Shown: piece after piece, positions 34,145 to 44,179 of the stretch
Position numbering within the stretch: position 1 is the first letter of the stretch
Layout of the letters: every line of letters begins with the position of its first letter
NCBI GenBank assembly: GCA_039000515.1
Contig: JBCFYV010011164.1
Span: 45,589,159-45,653,158 of the forward strand
Length of the DNA: 64,000 nt
Direction: 5' to 3'
Source of the DNA: Timema cristinae
Lineage: Eukaryota; Arthropoda; Insecta; Phasmatodea; Timematidae
The notes under the pieces: model-generated
Database searches by the model: none
What the model was told of the DNA's origin: nothing
What the model saw: only the letters and a program-made list of their open reading frames with translations
Program-made: the position numbers and the translations under genes

Positions 34145-35524
34145 GATTAATCGCTGGTTCCAGGCGCGACTGGTAGCGATGGAGCCCACAGTTTCACAAG
34201 ACTGTTTTCAGTTTTGATTGCGTCCTGTGCTGTACAAAATGTCTTCTTTAGGTACACGGCAAGAGTTGTTAAGGTGGTTGTTGATAGAACTTATCGAGGA
34301 AATGATGGGGAAAAGAGAGAAGTATCGCAAGTGGATTAAGGATTGAATAGGTCGACCTGGAGCTGGAGCCTCCTAATTACTTCTTTCACTGCAAAACAAA
34401 ACACTACACACAACACAATTAGACACGAATGCAGTGCCAACAAGATGAAGGGTCCAGATTTGGATGGTGGTGCGGTGCTAGCAGGGAGTAAGGGACACAA
34501 AGCCGCGCTCACACTAGGCTGGTTTACCAGCCGCTACTTGCTACTGGTTGATTTTGGTAGGAAGAACCATAGAAGTTAGTTGCTAACGTTACTAAATCAA
34601 AGTTAATATATTCATACATCAAGTCATGTTATCTGGAGCTGTAACTTTGATAGATATCAACAATACCTATAAAAAAGATAAATAATATAGTAAAATGTTA
34701 ACAATGCTGCCCGCAAAGATTTTTTTAAATTTTCTCTACTGCTCTTCCAATCAAAATCAGGGTATCAGTAACAGCAAACAGTGTCTGGTCAATGGTTCAC
34801 ATTTCGCTGCTACAAGAGGCTGCTGCTAGCGACTGTCTAATCAGTTTGGTGCTCATTTGTATACAAATGTCTTCCGTTGGTCCACGGCGTGGATAATTGA
34901 GGTAGTTGTTTATGATAGGAGTGAGGGAACTTTGCATAAAAATAGAAAAGGTGTCACAGAGTAGGCTGTTTTTGTTACCATCGTTGAGAGAAATAAGCTC
35001 CCTGATCGGTATAATTCGCTCTTAACAGTATCAGCAAATGATTGCTTTAAATATCATGTTTAGCTAGGCTGTGTCCGTATGTGAAGCGTGCAAAGGTTCC
35101 GCCCTATAGAATTTTATGTGAAACGGAAAGGCAAATTCAAGCTCAAGGCCATAAAATATGGGTATTAAAAATCTTAAGCTAATCTAAGAAAGCATAAGAA
35201 ATAGCTAGATTAACCCTTATTTTGAAAATAGTTAAAATATGTAATGACTTCCTCTCCAGATTATTTTATTTCAGCCATTGCGAATCTATTTATTGAAAAC
35301 ATTAAAACCATGTGTATCTTCAAAAACGTGGTTGTGTAACAGAGGGCTTAGACTTGTTCTTAGAGTGATAATAGCAGCGGCGATGGATTCAGGTTACCGG
35401 CTGGTGGCTGCTAAAGTTGAACATGTGCTATTCCAAACTCCGCTGGTGAAAGCAGCTCCAACTTCCAGTACATTCTACGCTGCCGGGAGGCTGCTAGCAG
35501 CGGTTGCAACCAACTTGGTGTGAC
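34145..35524 (+). mobile_element. Harbinger-like remnant cluster
   Basis: Two diverged copies of the same start region (ATGTCTTC at 34239 and about 34875) each follow a GCTGGTAGCGA or GCTGCTAGCGAC stretch. GCTCACACTAGGCTGGTT near 34507 and its inverted relative near 35500-35522 (AACCAACTTGGTGTGACC) look like terminal or subterminal repeats. The pieces fit a decayed PIF/Harbinger family with at least two overlapping copies. Exact borders are uncertain. Confidence 0.45.
34239..34400 (+). pseudogene. Harbinger-type transposase N-terminus, remnant
   Basis: ATG 34239 opens 35 codons ending EKYRKWIKD, then TGA (where Trp is expected), followed in the same frame by IGRPGAGAS. This matches the RxxWVKDWIxRR..GAS pattern at the start of many PIF/Harbinger transposases. 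A further stop follows and the catalytic part is gone. A second copy begins at about 34875 and is cut by a stop after eight codons. Confidence 0.5.
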
Positions 35525-35751
35525 CACTGTTTTATACCAGTGGTATTTGACCTTTTATGTTCAAGTACCCACAGCTTTGTACCCTCAAATATCTTGGTTC
35601 ATAGTGCAAGCTATACATAATCTATCATCTACAGCTATAATAATAAAAAAAATAGCTCTCCCAGATCGCATGTCTGGGTTTCTTGTGTCTAACTCTGAAT
35701 ACGACCCTAATTTTTCAGTGTTTATCGTGAAATAATATGTATATATACACC

Positions 35752-36080
35752 TACCGGCCCCATGGTATAGTGGTCAGAGAACCTAGCTACGGGTCTTGGG
35801 GGTCAATTCCCGGCTGGTACCTTGGGTATTTTTCTTGAAAGGGAATCATCCTAACGGTCACTAGGGTTTGGTTAACTAGGTTTAAGTTAGGTTTAAGAGT
35901 TTACATTGGTTTCACACCCTCATACTCACTATCTCCATCACCTCATCTTAAGGAGACATAGAAAGAGCCTCCACGAAAAGGATGTACAATTAGTACACTC
36001 GGATGTTCCCTAGGCAACGGTACATTAGTAATGGCTACTCTTTCTACTACTGGGCTACGATTGACGTAGCCCGGACGCGA
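35752..36080 (+). repeat. SINE-C, full length
   Basis: The tRNA-like head (CCATGGTATAGTGGTCAGAG A-box region, GGGGGTCAATTCCCGG B-box) is followed by the body also seen at 13.3/18.1 kb and 50.1 kb. The 3' end has a strong hairpin (GGGCTACG and CGTAGCCC at 36052-36072) followed by TA-rich DNA. Confidence 0.8.
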
Positions 36081-36237
36081 TATATATATATAGTTATATA
36101 TATATTTATTTATTTATATATTATAGTTTTGTATATATTAGTTATATATATTTATATATATAGTTATATATAACTAATTATATAAATAGATATATATATA
36201 TAAATTTTATATACATTAAAATGTGATATATTATATA
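36080..36237. repeat. TA-rich low-complexity tract
   Basis: Alternating TATATA and TTATATA blocks directly follow the SINE-C 3' end. Confidence 0.75.
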
Positions 36238-36287
36238 CATCTTGGGGGTAAGTATGTGTATACACATTTTACTTATCCCCTAAGATG
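36238..36287. repeat. 50-bp near-perfect palindrome
   Basis: CATCTTGGGGGTAAGTATGT pairs with ATTTTACTTATCCCCTAAGATG-type sequence on the other side of a TATACA centre, giving arms of about 24 bp. Confidence 0.8.
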
Positions 36288-36289
36288 TC

Positions 36290-36730
36290 ATCTTGTACCC
36301 TAGGTTGCCTTAAACCATTAGACCAATGAAACGGGTTGTAACCTAATTAAAATACGTGTACCACGGACGGGTGGTAAGACGCGTTGTAGATACGAGTATA
36401 GCTATGAGGATATCTCAAATGGAGCACGGTAAATAAAATAAAGCTGTCGTGTGTGAGAACCTTAACCTCCTCTCAGTGGCCAGTTGGGGAAGTCATACTT
36501 GTTAGTTTCTCTGTCGTGTTTGTTTGTCTGTCTGTCTGACATCTTGATGATCCTAAGTGGAGCAGTGTACCACTTCCTAGACATACCCCATTCGACCAAG
36601 AACACACAAGACACTCTTCCTTATTGCCTCTCTCTCTATGTTGACATATAGTTGACTTCCTTATTTTGGTAAACAGTTCGCAGAGAACACATATTATGAA
36701 ATGGCGCCTTTTCTTTTTTAGATGTGTATA
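36290..36730. other. no feature recognised
   Basis: It contains GTTTGTCTGTCTGTCTGAC simple sequence at about 36518-36540. No gene is supported. Confidence 0.4.
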
Positions 36731-36854
36731 TAGCAGCGATTTTCAAACTTTTTGACTTCCTGAGCCTTTTACGCCCCTACAATTATTGTGGGTTCTACTT
36801 ATCGATGTCTAACGTGCTAGAATGTAAAACTTTTATAAATTGTATTTAGTTAAA

Positions 36855-37141
36855 AGGGTGACCTGGTGGTCTAGGAGTAAGGTGTCAGACTTCTATGCTG
36901 GCGGCCGGGGTTCAATCCTCGGTCCCGCCAAAGATTTATCTGATTACCAAACCCTTCCTTCACCTCTGACAAGACATCTTGTGAATGTGAGGAATGCCAG
37001 GTCTCCACCGTGGTTCGGATTCCACGTTAAACTGTAGGTCCTTCATTTCATCTCACAATCACCCTACCATTACACATTAGCGTAAGTGCGTATAACCCGA
37101 ACGGGTAGTAAGACGCGGTGCTAATAATAATAATAATAATA
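36855..37141 (+). repeat. SINE-A, reference copy, 11-bp target duplication
   Basis: The cleanest copy in the window. The head GGGTGACCTGGTGGTCTAGG, B-box GGGGTTCAATCCTC, body, shared tail ACCCGAACGGGTAGTAAGAC and AAT tail are all in order. ATTTAGTTAAA flanks it at 36844-36854 and 37142-37152. Confidence 0.95.
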
Positions 37142-37174
37142 ATTTAGTTAAATCTACTTGTTCATTTAATTTTC

Positions 37175-37600
37175 GGTCATTAAGAGCGTGCATTACATAC
37201 CCATCAACTCTGTAATACAGTTGGCTCGAACTCGTAAATTTACACGAACACTATTGCACGTGGACTATTTCTGATTAAACATTAATGCAGATAAAGAGTT
37301 AGTAGATGTTCTTAATACAGAACATTGTTGAGATATTAAATTATATTTGGATAAAAACTGCATTGAAAAGGCCATTTTTGACCAGTTTAGAATGGCATCA
37401 CAGATAACCATATGCATACATCTTCATTCTGTCATAATAGGAATATACTGTCATTTGTCCCCCAACATCACCACTGTAAATTTCGAGTAACCACTCAAAT
37501 ACGAATGCAATGCACATATTACTGGCATTTCTTAGGTGTTTTCTTTTCGTTTTTTACTCCTATACCTTGCGCGAGCCGGGGGATGAGTTGGGCCTGCTAT
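37175..37600. repeat. dispersed repeat R1, copy 2
   Basis: Inverse of 9335-9790. Both copies share the CGAGTAACCACTCAAATACG-type block and the CTATTATGACAGAATGAAGA complement. Confidence 0.6.
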
Positions 37601-37747
37601 GATGACCAAATACAATCGTTTCATTTTAAACATAACATATTTTTATCTTTTTCCGAAATAGTTATTTTTTTTTAAGTTAACACCGTGGCATTATTAAACA
37701 TTTTTGCAAATATTTTAAATGTCTGGCTTAATAGAAGTCAGCTAGAT

Positions 37748-37965
37748 CTGCATGTCCGCTTCTGAGTTCAACATGTGCCGATGATGAGGTGATCGTGGCT
37801 AAAATCTCGGTCGGGTGTATCGAGGTTTATTCATAATGGCTTTGCTATCTCCCTCCACACAAATGCGGGTACACTTCCTTTGAATATAACATTCCCCCTC
37901 CCTCACACCATTAGCGTAATTAGTGCATAACTGTATAGCCCGTACGAATAGTAAGACACGGTGCT
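37748..37965 (+). repeat. SINE-B
   Basis: It has the segment GTGCCGATGATGAGGTGATC, the middle block CACACAAATGCGGGTACACT and tail AGCCCGTACGAATAGTAAGA. Confidence 0.75.
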
Positions 37966-38214
37966 ATATTTAAATGTCAATATTTGTTTTGGTCTGAGTA
38001 TAGATAAATCAATCCCCCAAAATATTATCTTGGGGAGCACCTTAAGGGGTTTCAGGGTGTGCCAGGGCTTTGAGAAGCACATTTTGAGAAACTCTGGTTA
38101 ATAATACACGTTCTAAACGGTGCGTTATTATTAGAAAACGACTCACACATTAGAGTCGGTGTGCTTTATGAAGAACCTATCCCTCAGTTTAAACAGTAAT
38201 CTATTTTGATTCCA

Positions 38215-38395
38215 CTCCTCACATTTATACAAATAAGACGAGTATGTATAAAATATAATTTAGAGGAAGTGCATCCAGTTTTAAAGGAAGGAGGGTGAAA
38301 AAAGTCACCCAGTAGTTAGTACACTCGGATAAAATTTGAACCCCAAACCTCCTTGCCACCTTTAAACAAGTAGAGTCTGATTTTTTTTCTCAGGT
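38215..38395 (-). repeat. SINE-B, diverged
   Basis: Minus-strand B-box TGGGGTTCAAATT and middle block. The head and tail are poor. Confidence 0.5.
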
Positions 38396-38437
38396 TAACC
38401 ACTGGTTTAGTTTTGTAAGTTATTGATTTAGGTTTTT

Positions 38438-38585
38438 CCGAAATCCTGACTCAGTCGATAGTACCTCAGGTTCGATTCCTGACATGGCTGAAGAATAAAT
38501 CAATGGTATAGTTAGTTTCCCCTTTCACAATTATAAATTGAAATCCGGATAACTGGGCTCAGTGCCATTTATAGAATTATTTCAG
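38438..38585 (+). repeat. SINE-F
   Basis: It has an A-box-like CTGACTCAGTCGATAGTACC and B-box GGTTCGATTCC. The body aligns with the minus-strand copy at 29.8 kb. Confidence 0.55.
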
Positions 38586-38599
38586 TTTTTAAATCAGTT

Positions 38600-40735
38600 A
38601 CTTGCTCAATTGGTCGGTTTATAAACGCACATTAGGTTCATCTAATGAAACAAGCTAAGTCTACTTTCATATACTCAATAGGGATGTGCCAAACTCGAAA
38701 ATATCTCGTCTAGAAAGTTAAAAATGAATGTCGAAAATTCGAGAAATTTTAAAGTAATGAAAAAAAGCAAATAACTGCCCTAAGAAATTTACAAACTAAA
38801 TAACTAATAATACCGTACAGACCCCAAAAACAGCCTTCATTAAGAAATATTTTGGCTACAAATATTATTTTACAATATCAAACTTTGACATTATAAAACT
38901 GTTATACTACAAAAATAATGTATAAATATTACACATTGCATCTATCACTACGTTATTAATTGAAATTAAAATGTGGATAGGCCTAATTCAGGCTTTAATA
39001 AGGGTTTGAAGGGAGTATGGGACTATTCAAAGAAAGAACCATACCAAATATCAAAAGAAACTTCAGTTCTCTATAAGTTATATTGTTACTGTAATAGATA
39101 TAATTTAAATCTTTGTACTTTTTAAGGAAGTTTTCTCATCTCTTTCTCGCGTATCGATATTTTTTCATATTCTAGTCTTGATATTGTCTCAAATTGAAAA
39201 ATTTGTTCTCTCACAATGCCAAATAATGCATGGTGTAATTTTGATAGTTGGTGTAAATTTGTACAGCTGCAATAAGAATATTTAACAATACTTGTAAATT
39301 CCTCACTTTTGTTAGAATGCTGCATTGGTGGAACTTTTAAAGGCCAGGCTTATGTTTGTTCCAGTCAACAAACGATTAAAATAACCAGTGAAAACAAGGA
39401 AAGTGGATTGTATTAGAGATAAAATTGTGATAGGAATTGCTTACCTCGTCCAAATGAGGTTCGCCGACAATGGAGGCCCACCTTGTGGGTTGCTGGGTTA
39501 AGGGTGGGAAAGAAGGGAGAAACAAGGGTCTCACTCAGCGGAGTCTCTCAAATTCTTGTTTCTTCATTAAGAAGGACACTTTATGGCCTTTAACACCCAA
39601 CTCATACTCGTACACCAATTTGTGCATCAATTAGTGCGCCCTTTCTGGCAAAGCCTATGTGTCCTGACTACCGTGCTCAACTCCACTGCTCTCTCTCTCT
39701 CTCTCTCTAGACAAACGACATTTCTTCCTCCTCCCCTTCAACTCTCTCAAAACGGAGGAAAACCATCAAAAACGGTAGGAATCTCTAAAACGGAGGGAAA
39801 ACATCCGAATAATAAATAACAAATACAAAACTAATATGTATAAAGCATTATATAAAAATAAACTATGTTAAACACATTACTATACAAAATCTATTTTATA
39901 ATATTAAATATACACAGTTCAGAGACTGAACAGCTTATGATTTGACAGTGAGGAGATGTATCTAAATATACACAAATTGTATTGTAACACGTCTTGATTA
40001 TGTTGGAATTAAAAACGTTCAAATATTAGGCAGATATACTTTGTCGTCATGAGTGTAAATACTATTACAAATGAGTAATAACATTCAGTTCTCAGAACTC
40101 ACTTGCAAGAATAATGATGTCCTCAGGATTTTATAATTTAAGTTAAGGGGGTCACCCCGGTAAACGAAAAATTGCTGCGCAGACTTTGAACTCTAAGGTA
40201 ACATTTAATTCTTCGATGAATTATTTCAAAATATGGTTCACGCCAAAATAAAGTCAAATGATTCCAACAGTTTTTTACTAGAAAAAAAATGTGAGAATAT
40301 AATATATCTAATTTTTAATTACCTATTAAGTATATTTGTAGAGCTATGAAATTAGAATCAATAGTAAAGGGCTATATATTTAGCCTTCCTCTAATACAAA
40401 TAGAAATAAATTGAAGCCTTTAATGAATAACTGATTTTTGAAAATTTAAATTTAAAAAAATATTGTTCATACAAATGTATTTATTTGAAAGGTGTTCATT
40501 ATGATTAACAAGATGAAATGTTTGTTTTTCTGAGTAAAACTTACAAAAGGCTAGTTTAATGAAATACTATTTTACAAAATTTTGTTCCAAGTTATTAAAG
40601 CACATGAGAATGATTTTACAACTGTGTCCATTAATTCTTTTTAATGTAGTGTGTAATGTGTAAGCTACATTACAATGTTAACTTAAAAATTAGCTTTAGG
40701 TCCATGTTTGTAATATGTTATAACTATGTATTATC
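38600..40735. other. no gene recognised
   Basis: TAGGGATGTGCCAAACTCGA at about 38679 resembles a hAT terminus, but no partner end was found. A (CT)n run sits at 39690-39709. Open frames at 39583-39819 and elsewhere have no known motif. Confidence 0.4.
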
Positions 40736-41401
40736 TTATTAAGCTATGTCCACGCCGGGCGAACAAGTCTGACGATCATGTTCGGCGAACAAAATAAAAC
40801 GGCAAACAATCCTAAAAGTTTCGCTGAACAAGTCAAATATTTTTGTCTGTTTACCAGTGTGTGACGACGTATGCAATGAGTGTTGAAGCGTGCCGCCTGC
40901 TAGCATGCATTTAGTCAACTTATTTATTGATAACAAGACCCCTAGATGGTGGCAGAGACCTTAGCTTGGACGGATAAATGAATATAGTGGAGTAAACTTT
41001 AGGGTGCTTATTTACTTATTTTACCAGAATGTCGAATGAGGACTTCGAATTACTGATCTCCTTAACAGGGGAATAATTCTTTTAAATGTGGATTTCCACA
41101 ATTATACCTCAACTATTGAGGCTCCCAAGGGCCATTTAGTTGGCTATTCTTGTATTATAACATTTTGTAATAATTTTGAAAGCTTTGTCAACTTTGGATT
41201 TTCTTAGATTGCTTGGGGAGTGGGAGGATTGTTTTTGGGGTACTAGGACAAGACTGACTTTGATCATTCACACTTTTATTATAATTATTAGTATCACTAG
41301 CACTATCATCATCATTTTAAATATCGAAATACCATCACCCAATTGTAAGTTAGATGCAATTTGACTACTTGATATAGTCATCCTCGGCTTGTTTTTGTCA
41401 T

Positions 41402-41653
41402 TTAAAAAACGTAAATAAATATTGTAGCCCAACACCTTGGCTTCTTCTTTTCATTAGTACCCATCCCTGACTTAGTCTCAGCATTTATCGTCTCTCTTGT
41501 TAATTTAAATAGTAGAATGTCTATTTTCTTTTTTACTTCTACAATGGTAGTACGCAGATATGAAGTAATGCCTAAATATGCATCGTTCTTTTGTAGGCCT
41601 TCTTGTTTAAATACAGTTTGTTTTTGGTATCCCACAGCAGACTGTTTTTTCAT
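41402..41653 (-). pseudogene. MADF-like gene of the outer element, cut by gypsy
   Basis: The frame contains AYLGITSYLRTTIVEVKKKI and TKSGMGTNEKKKPRCWA. This is the pattern (YLR..VxxKKKI..L.., then SG.GTDE.YKP.W.AF) of MADF/Myb-like proteins encoded by PIF/Harbinger elements. It ends abruptly at the gypsy insertion point. Plausible N-terminal sequence resumes on the far side of the retrotransposon at about 49449, consistent with an exon split by insertion. Confidence 0.55.
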
Positions 41654-41658
41654 GGGTC

Positions 41659-42971
41659 TGTGACCGAGTCACAACATGGAAAGAAAAAGATTGCATGGAC
41701 TCACCAACTCTGCCTCCATTTGGCTGTTCTATGAAGACACACACAAACACAATGTCTCGCCACCCAGATTGTTTTCAACTGAGACGAGTAACCGTCAGCG
41801 AAGTTGCGCCTCTAGCCTGCCCCACCCCAAGAGAGAATAAATAAAATACGATCTACATGCGCGGACCCGTGCACGCCTAGTGACAGTGCTCTGAAGTTAA
41901 CGGCCGGTCGAGCGGTGCGAGAGTTGAAATCTCGTCCTGAACATGTGAGAATCTTCCCGAACAGTGCACTCCCCTTCCCCCTTTATCCTACCTTGCTTCC
42001 CGTGCTCATTAGAACACGTGACGCTACCTTGGTTGTATATAATGGCAGGACTCTATTGCCATGACACACATTTCTCCGCATTCTCTAGGTGAGGCACTTG
42101 GTGTCAATTTTAGATTTAGTTTACTTGTATCAAAATTCTGTTTGGGCAACGATTAATTCTAAATTACGTTTTGGTCAATATTTATTTACTATTTAACTTT
42201 ATTTATTATATATGGGAACTGCAATTTTTGTAGAGGTCATGACAGCGCAGTTTGAATTTAGGGATATAACTATTCAGGTAGACGTATCTCATCCGCTTCA
42301 CGGATTGTTTTGGGGCTATTTACTCCGCCATGTTTGATGTGCGGGATGTTTAGTTATACCTTTTGAGTATTTTGGTAAAATCATATTGAACGATCAATGT
42401 TACTGTCATTATTGGGGGATTGAATTTCCATTGATCCAAACCTTGTTGGTTAAGCCTGGGTCGCAAACCCACGCTCTTAGTGTATTAGTATTGTTAATTG
42501 CAAGGTTATTCAATTTTAATGGTGCATCTGTATAATGGATCATGGTTTCATTTTTGAGCTTTAGAATAGCTGTGATGGTAACTTTTTTTGGGAACTCTCT
42601 CTTTTTCATAAGTTATCGGGGAGTCACCGATGGCGAATAGTCAATGTCTAGTGTTTATTGTTAGTATGCGGGTTATTGTTCCTATATACAATCCTTGTCA
42701 TTGTACTTTACGGATTTATATGGAGGTCAATTTAAATGTGTGTTTATACTGTGGGTCCCTTCGGCGGCCATCTTATTGCTTGGGGTCGTGCCCCATATCT
42801 TTGTTTGTATATGAGTTGTAATGGCCTTATTTTGCCTACGCCTAACTCCGGGCTTGTCCCACTCTTTTCTCATCGAGTATTGTTATTGTAATTATTGAAA
42901 CTAAATAAACACTATTGTGACCAACCTGACTTTTATTTGGTATATAAATAAAAAGGGGGTGGGGGGTTACA
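41659..42971 (+). repeat. 5' LTR
   Basis: It begins TGTGACCGAGTCACAACATG and ends GGGGGTTACA. It matches the 3' LTR along its whole length with scattered substitutions and small indels (very roughly 97% by eye). An AATAAA poly(A) signal lies at about 42904. Confidence 0.95.
42036..42042 (+). promoter_or_regulatory. candidate TATA box in 5' LTR
   Basis: TATATAA lies in a GC-mixed context about 380 bp into the LTR. The same element occurs at 48506-48512 in the 3' LTR. It is a position-based prediction only. Confidence 0.4.
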
Positions 42972-43117
42972 AGAGAGAAACTGCGCCACTCTTTGAGGGG
43001 AGTGGAGCATGCTATTGGATGTTAGGGGTAAAAGTAGGTCCCTCTTATCTGGGGTAACTGATATAATTGATCTTTGCACTGATTTGTGTCTGTTTATTTT
43101 TCATGACGTCTGTGACC

Positions 43118-44153
43118 ATGGCGACCACTCCTGGAGCTGCCAAGTCAACCTTCACCTCGACTAAGACTGGTGTTTATCTTCTGAGCCGGGACCAGCTGGT
43201 GGCCGAGCTAACATCAAGGGGCGTCTGCCTTCCTCCCAATGCTACAGTGGGTGAGCTCAGATCTAAACTGTGTGGGGAGATTAGCGGGACTGGGGAGGTT
43301 GAGACTGACTTAGGTATGGACAGGAATGAGAGCAAGGATCCACCCCCCTTGCATCGACCGTTTCCCCCTGTCCTCTGCATTAGTTAAATGTCAGAATAAG
43401 GTACTTCTTGAGATTCTAAATCGCATCCCTGTTTGTGGAGGTCAGGATCACGTCGCCTTATTTAAATTCATGATCGAGATTAACAGAGCGTATTGTTTGA
43501 AATTAGCTAGTGATACTGAGTTTTTAATTCTCTGTTTGTCTAAAACTTCAGGGTCTTTGTCCCAGTTGTTCTTGCAGGGGATTCAGAACCGTCTATCTTG
43601 GAGATCGCTTACCAACCTCGTTTTGGAAGCATTGTTACCTAGTAGGGCGAGAGAAAGATATTTAAGGAATTTATACACAGATTCCAGTATCCCCATGAAT
43701 CAATGAGAGACTTCATCTCATCTATTACTGAGGCAGCTCAAGTTCTCAATAGTGGCCTGGTGGAGCGTCAGATTGTGGTTATTATACTCGAGAATGTATC
43801 CCTCCTTACCCGGCGACATTTTGTGTTCACGTGTAAGCCCTGTACTGTACAAGAACTTTTCTCTTTGGCATCTTCGATAGAAAAACACCTTACTCTATGA
43901 GCAGGAATCTTTGGTTGCGCATGCGCCTGTGGCTGTATCCCGTGGACGCACGGGTTTGACTCCCGTGTCCATGAATACGGCCTTGTCCTTAGCGGCTGCG
44001 CCACCGAGTGAGCACGGCGCTAATGTTCCCAGGGATAACTTCAGGCCTTCTAGTCCTAGAAACCGTGCGCCCTGGGACCTTTCGCGCGTAAGATGTTTCC
44101 GTTGCAGGAGGTTAGGTCACTTACAGAGCCAGTGTAGGGCGGGAAACGTATAG
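43118..44153 (+). pseudogene. gypsy gag, frameshifted
   Basis: ATG 43118 lies in a good context (GACCATGG). The first 90 residues include a SAP-like helix pair (SRDQLVAELTSRGVCLPPNA). The frame then shifts near 43330, again near 43700 and again near 43905, giving capsid-like helical segments in between. The last segment carries one CCHC zinc knuckle (CFRCRRLGHLQSQC) near 44095-44135, the nucleocapsid mark. Gag would form the particle and bind the RNA. At least three frame changes prevent that here. Confidence 0.85.
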
Positions 44154-44179
44154 GGCGCGCTCGTAGTCGTGGTTCAGTC

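Larger units (their letters stand above)
36733..38095. mobile_element. possible hAT-like shell with nested insertions
   Basis: The left end reads CAGCGATTTTCAAACTTTTT and the right end, inverted, CAGAGTTTCTCAAAATGTGC, resembling hAT termini. Between them lie a SINE-A (36855), an R1 repeat (37175) and a SINE-B (37748). Without these only a few hundred bases remain. No clear 8-bp duplication is visible, so the pairing is tentative. Confidence 0.35.

Noticed and set aside
42630..42821. 63-codon frame present in both LTRs (also 49102-49293)
   Set aside because: Repeated only because the LTR is repeated. It has no domain, and LTR frames of this size are expected by chance.
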